Positions 16,375 through 24,864 of a DNA stretch of 40,565 nt are shown here, in pieces; positions within the stretch are counted from its first letter, which is position 1; each line of letters starts with the position of its first letter. The stretch covers positions 1 through 40,565 of the forward strand of contig JAGKWY010000015.1 of assembly GCA_021151625.1 (NCBI GenBank). The letters run 5' to 3'. The DNA comes from Gammaproteobacteria bacterium. GTDB taxonomy: Bacteria > Pseudomonadota > Gammaproteobacteria > Pseudomonadales > Cellvibrionaceae. Position numbers and translations under genes: made by a program. The notes beneath the pieces were generated by a model, which saw only the letters and a list, made by a program, of their open reading frames with translations, was not told where the DNA came from and did no database searches.

Positions 16375-16429
16375 TTAGGCAATTTTATATATCCAAACTT
16401 TTGGGAATAAACTTAGAAAGATTTAGTCA

Positions 16430-16458
16430 TTAAACCTTGCGTTACAGATCTATATAAT
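16430..16458 (+). promoter_or_regulatory. Possible promoter for cysDN
   Basis: A perfect -10 box TATAAT (16453-16458) has a weak -35 TTAAAC (16430-16435) at 17 bases. A weak -35 is expected if an activator such as CysB is needed. The leader to the cysD ATG would be about 55 bases. Confidence 0.4.
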
Positions 16459-16519
16459 TGCTGTTGTTTTTTAAACACCTGTGTAAATCTGACGCTGTTT
16501 TCTAATTGGTATTTATTGA

Positions 16520-17428
16520 ATGTCAAACTACAACTTGACTCACCTCAAGCAACTTGAAGCTGAAAGTATTCATATCATCCGTGAAGTTGCGGCTGAATTT
16601 GATAATCCGGTAATGCTTTATTCCATTGGTAAAGATTCCGCGGTAATGATGCACCTCACCATGAAGGCGTTCTTTCCTGGTAAGCCACCATTTCCACTGA
16701 TGCATGTGGATACCACCTGGAAGTTTCGCGAAATGATCGAGTTTCGCGACCAGCGCGTTAAAGATCTCGGTTGGGATCTGATTGTGCATATCAATCAGGA
16801 AGGGGTTGATATGGGGGTTGGTCCTTTTACTCATGGTAGTGCCAAACACACTGACATCATGAAAACCCAGTCACTCAAGCAGGCGCTTAACAAATACGGT
16901 TTTGATGCGGCTTTTGGTGGCGCTCGTCGCGATGAAGAAAAATCTCGCGCAAAAGAACGCGTTTATTCATTCCGCGATAAAAATCATCGTTGGGATCCGA
17001 AAAACCAGCGTCCTGAGTTGTGGAATATTTATAACGGCAAGGTTGATAAAGGTGAAAGCATTCGTGTATTCCCGCTTTCCAACTGGACTGAGCTGGATAT
17101 TTGGCAGTACATCCACTTGGAAAATATCCCCATTGTTCCTCTGTATTTTGCAGCTAAACGCCCGGTTGTGGAGCGCGATGGTGTAATGATCATGGTTGAT
17201 GATGATCGTATGCCCATCGGCCCGGATGAAAAAGTAGAAGAAAAAATGGTGCGTTTCCGCACCCTGGGTTGTTATCCGTTGACTGGTGCGGTGGAGTCAG
17301 AGGCAACTACGTTGCCTGAAATTATTCAGGAAATGCTGTTGACCACCACATCAGAGCGTCAGGGCAGGGTTATCGATCACGATAGTTCCGGCTCTATGGA
17401 AAAGAAAAAGCAGGAAGGTTATTTCTGA
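16520..17428 (+). CDS. cysD: Sulfate adenylyltransferase subunit 2
   Basis: CysD is the catalytic ATP-pyrophosphatase subunit of ATP sulfurylase, which makes adenosine 5'-phosphosulfate from sulfate and ATP. The PP-loop YSIGKDSAVMMHL is at about residues 34-46. FGGARRDEEKSRAKER and the PLSNWTELDIWQYI segment are typical, and the C-terminal GRVIDHDSSGSMEKKKQEGYF is nearly invariant in the family. At 302 residues it has the same length as E. coli CysD. cysN follows after 48 bases. No good ribosome site is visible before the ATG. Confidence 0.96.
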   Translation: MSNYNLTHLKQLEAESIHIIREVAAEFDNPVMLYSIGKDSAVMMHLTMKAFFPGKPPFPLMHVDTTWKFREMIEFRDQRVKDLGWDLIVHINQEGVDMGVGPFTHGSAKHTDIMKTQSLKQALNKYGFDAAFGGARRDEEKSRAKERVYSFRDKNHRWDPKNQRPELWNIYNGKVDKGESIRVFPLSNWTELDIWQYIHLENIPIVPLYFAAKRPVVERDGVMIMVDDDRMPIGPDEKVEEKMVRFRTLGCYPLTGAVESEATTLPEIIQEMLLTTTSERQGRVIDHDSSGSMEKKKQEGYF

Positions 17429-17476
17429 TTTTCTGTGGCCCTTTTTTTCACGCATTGCGAATGAATAGAGAATTTT

Positions 17477-18895
17477 ATGAGTCATCAGTCTGAATTAATT
17501 GCACAAGATATTAATGCTTATCTTGCACAGCATGAGCAAAAAGAGCTGTTGCGTTTTTTAACTTGCGGCAGCGTGGATGATGGTAAGAGTACCTTGATTG
17601 GTCGCTTGCTTCACGATTCCAAAATGATTTATGAAGATCAGTTGGAAGCGATTAAGTCCGACAGTGTAAAGCATGGTACTACTGGCGAAAAAATTGATTT
17701 GGCATTGTTAGTGGATGGTTTGCAGGCCGAGCGCGAGCAGGGCATTACTATCGATGTTGCCTACCGCTATTTTTCGACTTCAAAGCGCAAATTTATTATT
17801 GCCGATACTCCTGGTCATGAGCAGTACACGCGCAACATGGCAACCGGTGCATCTACCTGCGATCTGGCAATTATTTTGATTGATGCTCGTTATGGAGTGG
17901 TTACTCAAACCCGTCGCCACAGTTACATTGCATCACTCCTGGGGATTAAGCATATCGTTGTTGCTGTTAACAAAATGGATTTGCTGAATTTTGATGAGAC
18001 AGCCTTCGAAAAAATTAAAAAGGATTATCAGGAGTTCTCCAATAAGCTGGGTATGAAAGATGTTATTTTCGTGCCTATTTCTGCGTTGGATGGTGATAAT
18101 GTTGTAAATCGCTCTGAGCGTGCGCCTTGGTATAAGGGGCAAACGCTGATGGAAATTCTTGAAACTGCCCCAATCGCGGGCGACAAAAATTTTTCTGATT
18201 TCCGCTTCCCTGTTCAATACGTAAATCGCCCAAATCTCGACTTTCGTGGTTTTTGCGGTAACGTCGCGTCTGGTGTTGTAAAAGTGGGTGATCAGGTTCG
18301 AGTTTTGCCGTCAGGTAAAACCAGCCACGTAAAATCCATTGTTACCTTTGATGGGGATCTTAAAGAAGCATTTAGTGGACAGGCTGTTACTCTGACTTTG
18401 ACAGACGAAGTGGATGTTAGTCGTGGTGATATGCTGGTGTTGGCTGGCGACAATGTTCCGCAATCAAACCATTTGCATGCGCACTTGGTATGGATGACAG
18501 AAAAAGCACTGACACCCGGCACTGAATATTGGTTCAAATTTGCCAGCAAAATGGTAACTGGTGAAGTTGAAGCGATTGGTTGTCGCATCGATGTAAATAC
18601 ACAAGAACAAACTGGCGTTAATCAGCTGCAGTTAAATGATATTGCTATTGTGGATCTCTTGCTTACCCAGCCTGTTGTTGCTGATGCGTACAAGCAAAAT
18701 CGTGCTACGGGTGCATTTATAGTCATTGATCGCTTAACTAACCTGACAGTTGGTGCGGGAATGGTTATTGATCAGCTGGCCTCCAAAACCGTAGCGCAGA
18801 CCAATTTCAGTGAGTTTGAATTAGAGTTGAATGCACTGATTCGCAAGCACTTCCCGCACTGGGGTGCAGCCGATTTAAAAAACCTGCTTAAATAG
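17477..18895 (+). CDS. cysN: Sulfate adenylyltransferase subunit 1 (GTPase)
   Basis: CysN is the EF-Tu-like GTPase that drives ATP sulfurylase with CysD. The P-loop GSVDDGKST is at 31-39. The switch II motif DTPGHEQYTRNM and NKMDL for guanine recognition follow, then beta-barrel domains. The protein ends at 472 residues, like E. coli CysN. In Pseudomonas an APS kinase domain (CysC) is fused to the C terminus; here it is absent, and no cysC is in the window. The gene ends at a strong terminator. Confidence 0.96.
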   Translation: MSHQSELIAQDINAYLAQHEQKELLRFLTCGSVDDGKSTLIGRLLHDSKMIYEDQLEAIKSDSVKHGTTGEKIDLALLVDGLQAEREQGITIDVAYRYFSTSKRKFIIADTPGHEQYTRNMATGASTCDLAIILIDARYGVVTQTRRHSYIASLLGIKHIVVAVNKMDLLNFDETAFEKIKKDYQEFSNKLGMKDVIFVPISALDGDNVVNRSERAPWYKGQTLMEILETAPIAGDKNFSDFRFPVQYVNRPNLDFRGFCGNVASGVVKVGDQVRVLPSGKTSHVKSIVTFDGDLKEAFSGQAVTLTLTDEVDVSRGDMLVLAGDNVPQSNHLHAHLVWMTEKALTPGTEYWFKFASKMVTGEVEAIGCRIDVNTQEQTGVNQLQLNDIAIVDLLLTQPVVADAYKQNRATGAFIVIDRLTNLTVGAGMVIDQLASKTVAQTNFSEFELELNALIRKHFPHWGAADLKNLLK

Positions 18896-18915
18896 CTATC
18901 TAGGTTTTTACTTCT

Positions 18916-18949
18916 AAAAAAGCCCTGGCTTTTCAGCCAGGGCTTTTTT
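18916..18949 (+). terminator. Rho-independent terminator after cysN
   Basis: AGCCCTGGCT (18921-18930) pairs with AGCCAGGGCT (18935-18944) around a TTTC loop. An A-run precedes it and six Ts (18944-18949) end it. Confidence 0.95.
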
Positions 18950-18973
18950 ATTTCACATTTTTTGAGTAGAAAA

Positions 18974-18991
18974 TGTAAGAAATGTCTTACA
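18974..18991 (+). promoter_or_regulatory. Perfect palindrome upstream of comEA
   Basis: TGTAAGA (18974-18980) and TCTTACA (18985-18991) are perfect inverted repeats with a 4-base centre. It resembles a dimeric regulator operator. A weak promoter, TTTACA (19015-19020), 17 bases, TCTTAT (19038-19043), lies just downstream, so the site would be in an activator position. Confidence 0.45.
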
Positions 18992-19045
18992 GTGCGAATA
19001 GTGGATCTCTGCTATTTACAATTTTTTATTCGACCTATCTTATGC

Positions 19046-19073
19046 TTGCGTTTGCCAGATTCGGTAAACGCAA
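19046..19073 (+). other. Hairpin in the comEA leader
   Basis: TTGCGTTTGCC (19046-19056) pairs with GGTAAACGCAA (19063-19073), with one G-T wobble and a 6-base loop. No U-run follows. It would lie at or near the 5' end of the comEA mRNA, 39 bases before the start codon. Confidence 0.45.
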
Positions 19074-19112
19074 AAATGGTTTATAAATTTATTTCTAACA
19101 AGGAGTTTAGCC

Positions 19113-19427
19113 ATGAAGGCATTGTTGACTGTTATTTCTTTGGTGGTGTTGATGTTAGGTGGAGTATCAACGGCTTTTGCTGCTGATAGTGTACCTACCC
19201 CGAAACCAGCAAAAGCAGAGGCCGTGGTCCCCAAAAATGTGGTGAATATCAATACCGCTGATGCTCAGGAGTTAACCAAGTTGAAAGGTGTAGGTGAAAA
19301 GAAGGCCGAGGCAATTATTGCCTGGCGGAATGAGAATGGCGGGTTCAAAACGGTAGAGGATTTACTGGAGGTTAAAGGGATTGGTGAGGCAACACTAGAA
19401 GCCAATCGTGAAAATATCAGTATCTAG
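19113..19427 (+). CDS. comEA: ComEA-like secreted helix-hairpin-helix protein
   Basis: A signal peptide (1-23, ending AFA) sends this 104-residue protein to the periplasm. After a short Pro/Lys/Ala linker it has the ComEA domain: VNINTADAQELTKLKGVGEKK and KTVEDLLEVKGIGEATLE form two helix-hairpin-helix motifs that bind DNA without sequence specificity. In competent Gram-negative bacteria such proteins pull DNA into the periplasm, but homologues also occur in species not known to be competent (E. coli YbaV). AAGGAG supports the start. It is a single-gene unit between terminators; the palindrome and hairpin upstream suggest it is regulated on its own. A gene of this family also lies beside wbpM in P. 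aeruginosa. Confidence 0.85.
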   Translation: MKALLTVISLVVLMLGGVSTAFAADSVPTPKPAKAEAVVPKNVVNINTADAQELTKLKGVGEKKAEAIIAWRNENGGFKTVEDLLEVKGIGEATLEANRENISI

Positions 19428-19491
19428 ATAGATTGCCCGCGCCGCTCAGCGTTAGAGAATGAATTTTGCGGCAATATTTGCTTTAATAGTG

Positions 19492-19516
19492 GCCCGGATT
19501 TGATCCGGGCTTTTTT
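19492..19516 (+). terminator. Terminator hairpin just before pyrF (possible attenuator)
   Basis: GCCCGGAT (19492-19499) pairs with ATCCGGGC (19503-19510), and six Ts follow (19511-19516). It ends comEA, but the pyrF start codon is only 20 bases further. An extended -10 TGCTTTAAT lies at 19479-19487, right before the hairpin, so pyrF may be read through the hairpin or from a start at its edge. Confidence 0.8.
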
Positions 19517-19535
19517 ATTTTTGCGAGGTTAAAAA

Positions 19536-20237
19536 ATGTCCTCTTTGGGTCCCAGAATTGTTGTGGCTATGGATTTTGATAATGCAGATCAATGCTTGGC
19601 AATGGCAAAACGACTCTCACCTGCTGATTGCCGGTTGAAAGTTGGTAAGGAGTTGTTTACTGCATGCGGTCCCAAAATAGTAGAGCAACTGATGGCACTC
19701 GGCTTTTCTATATTTCTCGATTTGAAGTTCCATGATATTCCAAATACTACAAGCAAGGCTGTAAAAGCTGCCGCAGATTTGGGCGTTTGGATGGTGAATG
19801 TGCACGCTTCTGGTGGCGAGCGCATGTTGAACGCAGCAAGAAATGCTGTGGAGCAAAGTGTAAGTCATAAGCCTTTGCTGATTGCAGTAACGGTTTTGAC
19901 CAGTATGGAGGCCGCTGATTTGCAAGGTATTGGTATTGATCGTAGCCCTGAAGAGCAAGTAATGAGATTGGCACGATTAACGCATAGCTGTGGCTTGGAT
20001 GGAATTGTATGTTCGGCTCAGGAGGCTCAAATGATGCGCAATCAGTTTGGTCGGGAATTCTGTCTCGTCACGCCCGGTATACGTCTTGAATCTTCTCCCG
20101 CAGATGATCAGCGTCGTACTCTAACTCCCGTAGCGGCAATTGCTGCAGGTAGCAGCTATTTGGTAATTGGCCGCCCAATTACGCAATCTCCTGACCCCAT
20201 TGCGACTTGTAAAGCGATTATCCAGTCGCTTGCTTGA
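19536..20237 (+). CDS. pyrF: Orotidine 5'-phosphate decarboxylase
   Basis: PyrF makes UMP from OMP, the last step of de novo pyrimidine synthesis. The active-site motif DLKFHDIPNTT is near residues 61-71 with its catalytic Asp and Lys. VNVHASGG, the VTPGIRL phosphate-site segment, and GSSYLVIGRPIT near the C terminus complete the TIM barrel. At 233 residues the length is normal. GAGG precedes the ATG. In Pseudomonas pyrF lies downstream of ihfB; here it is between comEA and cmk, which places UMP formation next to UMP/CMP phosphorylation. Confidence 0.95.
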   Translation: MSSLGPRIVVAMDFDNADQCLAMAKRLSPADCRLKVGKELFTACGPKIVEQLMALGFSIFLDLKFHDIPNTTSKAVKAAADLGVWMVNVHASGGERMLNAARNAVEQSVSHKPLLIAVTVLTSMEAADLQGIGIDRSPEEQVMRLARLTHSCGLDGIVCSAQEAQMMRNQFGREFCLVTPGIRLESSPADDQRRTLTPVAAIAAGSSYLVIGRPITQSPDPIATCKAIIQSLA

Positions 20238-20260
20238 GCAACAAGTGTAAGGAACAGAAT

Positions 20261-20941
20261 ATGACCAATCAGCAACGTCCAGTTGTAATTACAATTGATG
20301 GGCCTAGTGGTTCAGGAAAGGGGACCCTCAGCCAAATGTTGGCTCGCCATTTGGGATATAACCTGCTTGACAGTGGCGCTTTGTATCGTTTGGTGGCGCT
20401 AGCCAGTATGAAAAGAGGTTTTGATTTGGCTGAGGAGCGGTTGATTGCTCCTGTAGCCTTGGCTTTGAATGTTCAATTTCGAGTTGCGGAGGATGCAACG
20501 CGTATCATTCTTGATGATGAAGATGTAACTGATGCAATTCGCCAGGAGGTGGTTAGCATGGGAGCATCCCAGGTTGCTGCACATCCTGCAGTTCGCGCTG
20601 GTTTACTGGAACGCCAGCGCGCATTTGTGGCTGCACCCGGTTTAATTGCCGATGGTCGAGATATGGGTACGGAAGTGTTTCCGGCAGCCCCTGTCAAGAT
20701 CTTCCTAACGGCAAGTGCAGAGGCTCGTGCTGAACGCCGCTTTAAGCAGCTGCAGAACAAAGGAGAGTCAGTAAACAAAGCCACTTTGATTGCTGATATC
20801 CGTGAGCGCGATGAGCGTGATTCAAAACGTGCGGTTGCACCACTTAAACCTGCGGTCGATGCCACAATTATTGATAGCACTGATATGAGTATCGAACAGG
20901 TTTTTGCTAGGATGTTAGCATTGGTCAAGCAAGCCGTTTGA
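20261..20941 (+). CDS. cmk: Cytidylate kinase
   Basis: Cmk phosphorylates CMP and dCMP with ATP. The P-loop IDGPSGSGKGTLSQML is at about residues 12-27. LLDSGALYRLVA is the NMP-binding part. DGRDMGTEVFPAAPVKIFLTAS and ERDERDSKRAVAPLKPA follow. ATG 20261 is chosen over an upstream in-frame start because AAGGAAC lies seven bases before it, giving 226 residues. The stop is followed by 148 bases with no clear terminator and then manB, whereas in most gammaproteobacteria rpsA follows cmk directly. Confidence 0.93.
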   Translation: MTNQQRPVVITIDGPSGSGKGTLSQMLARHLGYNLLDSGALYRLVALASMKRGFDLAEERLIAPVALALNVQFRVAEDATRIILDDEDVTDAIRQEVVSMGASQVAAHPAVRAGLLERQRAFVAAPGLIADGRDMGTEVFPAAPVKIFLTASAEARAERRFKQLQNKGESVNKATLIADIRERDERDSKRAVAPLKPAVDATIIDSTDMSIEQVFARMLALVKQAV

Positions 20942-21089
20942 CGATGTTACATCTTGTCAACAAACGGTAAAACAACTTCTTTAGTTTGCTTAAATGCTGG
21001 TTAGCCAAGGCTGGAATTTTTGTAGATAGTGAATAACTAAATCACAACAGCGGGCTTAGATATAGTTATTTTTCAGATGGGACTCATAT

Positions 21090-22442
21090 ATGACCTTAAC
21101 TTGTTTTAAAGCCTATGATATTCGTGGAAAGTTGGGTGAAGAACTCAATGAAGATATTGTTTATAGAATCGGTCGTGCATATGCCCAATACATAAAACCG
21201 AAAAGCGTGGTTGTAGGTGGTGATGTTCGACTGACAAGCAAAGCATTGAAAACTGCCTTAAGTAATGGTTTGCGTGATGAGGGTGTTGATGTAATCGATA
21301 TTGGTATGGCAGGTACGGAAGAGATTTATTTCGCAACCAGCCATCTTAAAACTGACGGTGGAATTGAAATTACTGCCAGCCACAACCCGATCGATTATAA
21401 CGGCATGAAATTAGTGCGGGCTGGATCAAAACCCATTAGCGGTGATACTGGTTTAAATGATATAAAAAAGCTTGCTGAAGCCAATCAGTTTGCAGTAGCA
21501 GATTTTTCCGCTCGGGGGTCCCTGAGTGAAGTAAGTGTTTTGGATGCTTATGTTCAGCATCTCCTGTCGTACGTAGATGTTTCCGCATTAAAGCCTTTGC
21601 GTTTGGTGGTGAACGCTGGCAATGGAGCTGCCGGTCATGTCATCGATGCAATTGAAAAATATTTGCCTTTCACATTTATTAAAATTAATCATGAGCCTGA
21701 TGGCACATTTCCCAATGGAATTCCAAATCCCTTATTGTTTGAAAATCGTGCATCCACATCAGAGGCAGTAATTGAGCATGGTGCTGATATGGGTATTGCC
21801 TGGGATGGAGATTTTGATCGCTGCTTCTTATTTGATGAGGCGGGTGATTTCACCGAGGGTTATTATATTGTTGGATTGTTGGCCGAAGCTTTTTTATTGA
21901 AAAATCCCGGTGCAAAAATTATCCACGACCCGCGCTTAACCTGGAATACCCTGGATATCGCTGACGCAAATGGTGGGCAGGCAATTCAATCGAAAACCGG
22001 GCATGCCTTTATCAAAGAGCGTATGCGTGCAGAAGATGCGGTTTACGGCGGTGAAATGAGTGCGCACCATTATTTTCGGGATTTCTTTTATTGTGATAGC
22101 GGTATGATTCCCTGGTTGTTGGTGTGCGAACTTTTGTGTCGCAAGCAACAGACGTTGTCGTCAATGCTGGCTGATCGTATCGCGAAATTTCCATCTCCAG
22201 GTGAAATTAATAGCCATGTGGCGGATGCCAAATTGGCGATTGAAAAAGTATTTGCTCATTATGAGCGCGATGCCAGATTAATTGATAAAACTGACGGCAT
22301 TAGTTTGGAGTTTGATGAATGGAGATTTAACCTAAGGATGTCTAATACGGAGCCAGTTGTGCGCCTGAATGTAGAGAGCAGGGGCAATAAACAACTGGTT
22401 GATGAAAAAACAGCAGAAGTCCTTAATTTACTTAATAGCTAA
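21090..22442 (+). CDS. manB: Phosphomannomutase, CpsG/ManB type
   Basis: This alpha-D-phosphohexomutase interconverts mannose-6-P and mannose-1-P, the step before GDP-mannose. The catalytic phosphoserine is Ser97 in TASHNP (95-100). The Mg loop is DGDFDR (239-244). The sugar-specificity loop is GEMSAHHYFRD, and the phosphate-binding loop is RMSNTEPVVRLNVES near the C terminus. The opening LTCFKAYDIRGKLGEELN is closer to E. coli CpsG than to Pseudomonas AlgC. The length is 450 residues. It opens the manB-galU-manC-ugd cassette. A -10-like TATAGT (21061-21066) lies just upstream, without a good -35. Some phosphoglucomutase activity is possible. Confidence 0.9.
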   Translation: MTLTCFKAYDIRGKLGEELNEDIVYRIGRAYAQYIKPKSVVVGGDVRLTSKALKTALSNGLRDEGVDVIDIGMAGTEEIYFATSHLKTDGGIEITASHNPIDYNGMKLVRAGSKPISGDTGLNDIKKLAEANQFAVADFSARGSLSEVSVLDAYVQHLLSYVDVSALKPLRLVVNAGNGAAGHVIDAIEKYLPFTFIKINHEPDGTFPNGIPNPLLFENRASTSEAVIEHGADMGIAWDGDFDRCFLFDEAGDFTEGYYIVGLLAEAFLLKNPGAKIIHDPRLTWNTLDIADANGGQAIQSKTGHAFIKERMRAEDAVYGGEMSAHHYFRDFFYCDSGMIPWLLVCELLCRKQQTLSSMLADRIAKFPSPGEINSHVADAKLAIEKVFAHYERDARLIDKTDGISLEFDEWRFNLRMSNTEPVVRLNVESRGNKQLVDEKTAEVLNLLNS

Positions 22443-22469
22443 CTAACAAATACCCGAAGGGCGACAACT

Positions 22470-23363
22470 ATGCAAGTTAAGAAAGCGGTGATTCCAGTGG
22501 CAGGCTTGGGAACTCGTATGCTTCCCGCAACCAAGGCCATTCCCAAAGAAATGCTTCCTGTGGTTGATAAGCCACTTATTCAATACGTTATTGAGGAAGC
22601 AGCGGCGGCAGGTATTAAAGAAATTGTATTGGTTACTCACGCAAGTAAAAATGCAATTGAAAACCACTTTGATACCAGCTTTGAGTTGGAGGCTCAGTTG
22701 GAGGCTCGCTTAAAACGTTCATTGCTTGCAGAAGTTCGCTCAATTACCCCTCCCGGCTTAACAGTTATTTCTGTGCGTCAGGCAGAGGCAAAGGGTTTGG
22801 GACACGCGATTTTGTGTGCGAAGCCGGTTGTTGGCGATGAGCCTTTTGCTGTGCTTTTGCCTGACGTGTTAGTTGATAACGCGGAGTCTAACCTTAAGCA
22901 AGATAATTTGGCGGGCATGACTCGTCGCTTTCAGGAAACTGGCAATAGTCAAATTCTTGTTGAGCAAGTACCCAATGACCAGGTTGATAAATATGGTGTT
23001 GTGGATTGTTCTGGTGTTGAGATCCCATCTGGCAAAACAGCTGCTATTAAAGCGATGGTTGAAAAGCCCCCGGTTGATGAGGCTCCGTCAAACATGGCAA
23101 TTGTTGGGCGTTATGTTCTTTCAAAAACTGTGTGGGATTTGCTCGCAAAAACTCAGCCTGGTGCTGGTGGCGAGATTCAGCTGACTGATGCTCTTGATGC
23201 CTTATTGGGTCTGGAAACTGTTGAAGCTTATCAATTGGTGGGTCGCAGTCATGATTGTGGTACCAAACTGGGTTATTTGATGGCCAATGTTATTTACGGT
23301 GAAAGGCATAATGATGTCGGCAATAATTTCAAATCATTTTTGCAAAAACGTTATTCGAATTAA
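22470..23363 (+). CDS. galU: UTP-glucose-1-phosphate uridylyltransferase
   Basis: GalU makes UDP-glucose from glucose-1-P and UTP. The nucleotidyltransferase signature VAGLGTRMLPATKAIPKEML is near residues 10-29. The GLGHAILCAKP and FAVLLPDVLVD segments and MVEKPP are typical of bacterial GalU. At 297 residues the length is normal. It starts 27 bases after manB with a GAAGGG site. UDP-glucose made here is the substrate of Ugd, encoded two genes later. Confidence 0.95.
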   Translation: MQVKKAVIPVAGLGTRMLPATKAIPKEMLPVVDKPLIQYVIEEAAAAGIKEIVLVTHASKNAIENHFDTSFELEAQLEARLKRSLLAEVRSITPPGLTVISVRQAEAKGLGHAILCAKPVVGDEPFAVLLPDVLVDNAESNLKQDNLAGMTRRFQETGNSQILVEQVPNDQVDKYGVVDCSGVEIPSGKTAAIKAMVEKPPVDEAPSNMAIVGRYVLSKTVWDLLAKTQPGAGGEIQLTDALDALLGLETVEAYQLVGRSHDCGTKLGYLMANVIYGERHNDVGNNFKSFLQKRYSN

Positions 23364-23414
23364 TTCATTTTGGCTCAATATGTTTTGACTCAGCTAGAGA
23401 ATAAGGAGTGCTAA

Positions 23415-24833
23415 ATGATTATTCCCGTCGTTCTTGCAGGTGGCTCAGGAACTCGTTTGTGGCCGATGTCGCGCCAGCATTATCCCAAGCAATTGTTAAA
23501 ATTGTTTGGCGATAAAACAATGCTGCAACAGACTATAGCTCGACTTGATGGTGTTTCTAATCTCGCCCCACCAATTGTGGTGTGTAATGAGGAACACAGA
23601 TTTATGGTGGCTGAGCAGCTGCACGAAATTGGCCAGTCAAAGGCCTCTATTATTCTTGAGCCAGTCGCACGTAATACCGCACCAGCTTTGGCTTTAGCTG
23701 CCCTTCATGCGCGGACTCTAGCGGACAACCCAATATTATTGGTGCTGTCCGCAGATCATATGATTAAGGATGTCGGGGCTTTTCACGCGGCTCTAGAGGA
23801 TGCAATTGGTGCTGCGCTGGCTGGGCATTTGGCAACTTTTGGTGTTAATCCAACCAGACCGGAAACGGGATATGGATATATTAAAACGCTCCATGAATCG
23901 CAACAGTCAGAGGCAACTTTTTACCCGGTTGCCCGATTTGTGGAAAAGCCCGATTTGGCAACAGCTGAAAGATATCTTGCTGAAGGTTGTTACTACTGGA
24001 ATAGCGGGATGTTTGTTTTTCAAACAGAGGTTTTTTTAAAGGAACTGCAAGAGCAGAGCGCTGAGGTGGTTATTGCTGCCGAGCAAGCCAAGGTATGGTC
24101 AGTGCAAGATCTCGATTTCATTCGTGTTGATAAGGATTCATTTTCATTAGCGCCTAATATCTCAATAGATTATGCGCTAATGGAAAAAAGCAATAATGTG
24201 GTCTGTGTGCCTTTTAATGCTGGTTGGAGCGATGTGGGTGATTGGAAGTCATTCTGGGATCTTTCGGATAAAGATTCGGCAGGTAATAGTATTATTGGGG
24301 ACGGTATCGATATAGGTTCTTCAAATACACTGGTATTTTCCCAAGATAAATTGGTGGCAACTCTGGGTGTCAGCAATTTGATGATTGTGAATACCCCTGA
24401 TGCGGTATTGGTTGCTGATCAGTCTCAAGCGCAACAGGTTAAGGCAATTATTGCGCAGATTGAAAAGCAAAAAAGGTCTGAGCATTTGCAGCATCGTGAA
24501 ATATACCGCCCTTGGGGTTGTTATGATGCAATTGATACGGGAGATCGCTATCAGGTTAATCGAATTCGAGTAAAGCCAGGGGGAAGTTTATCCTTGCAGG
24601 TCCATCATCATCGTGCAGAGCACTGGATTGTTGTAAAGGGAACGGCGCTTGTTCAGAAAGGCGACCAAAATATGCTGCTTTCTGAAAACGAATCCACATA
24701 TATTCCTGTGGGGACGAAACATAGACTTAGTAACCCGGGTAAAATACCGCTAGAAATAATTGAGGTGCAATCTGGCCCTTATCTTAAAGAAGACGATGTT
24801 ATCCGTTACGAGGATAGTTATGGGCGATCTTAA
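23415..24833 (+). CDS. manC: Mannose-1-phosphate guanylyltransferase / mannose-6-phosphate isomerase
   Basis: This is a type II bifunctional enzyme (ManC/AlgA/WbpW). The N-terminal pyrophosphorylase domain (GGSGTRLWPMSRQHYPKQLL, VLSADHMI, FVEKPD) makes GDP-mannose. The C-terminal cupin domain (from about 350; RPWGCYDAIDTGDRYQVNRI and HHHRAEHWIVVKGTA) is the isomerase that makes mannose-6-P from fructose-6-P. At 472 residues the length is normal. AAGGAG precedes the ATG. With manB next door the pathway from fructose-6-P to GDP-mannose is complete. Confidence 0.94.
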   Translation: MIIPVVLAGGSGTRLWPMSRQHYPKQLLKLFGDKTMLQQTIARLDGVSNLAPPIVVCNEEHRFMVAEQLHEIGQSKASIILEPVARNTAPALALAALHARTLADNPILLVLSADHMIKDVGAFHAALEDAIGAALAGHLATFGVNPTRPETGYGYIKTLHESQQSEATFYPVARFVEKPDLATAERYLAEGCYYWNSGMFVFQTEVFLKELQEQSAEVVIAAEQAKVWSVQDLDFIRVDKDSFSLAPNISIDYALMEKSNNVVCVPFNAGWSDVGDWKSFWDLSDKDSAGNSIIGDGIDIGSSNTLVFSQDKLVATLGVSNLMIVNTPDAVLVADQSQAQQVKAIIAQIEKQKRSEHLQHREIYRPWGCYDAIDTGDRYQVNRIRVKPGGSLSLQVHHHRAEHWIVVKGTALVQKGDQNMLLSENESTYIPVGTKHRLSNPGKIPLEIIEVQSGPYLKEDDVIRYEDSYGRS

Positions 24834-24864
24834 AAGGTTTTATTAATTTGCTAGGGAGTAATAG

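Noticed and set aside
16437..16458. TTGCGT and TATAAT considered as a promoter pair for cysD
   Set aside because: The spacer is only ten bases; TTAAAC at 17 bases was used as the candidate -35 instead.
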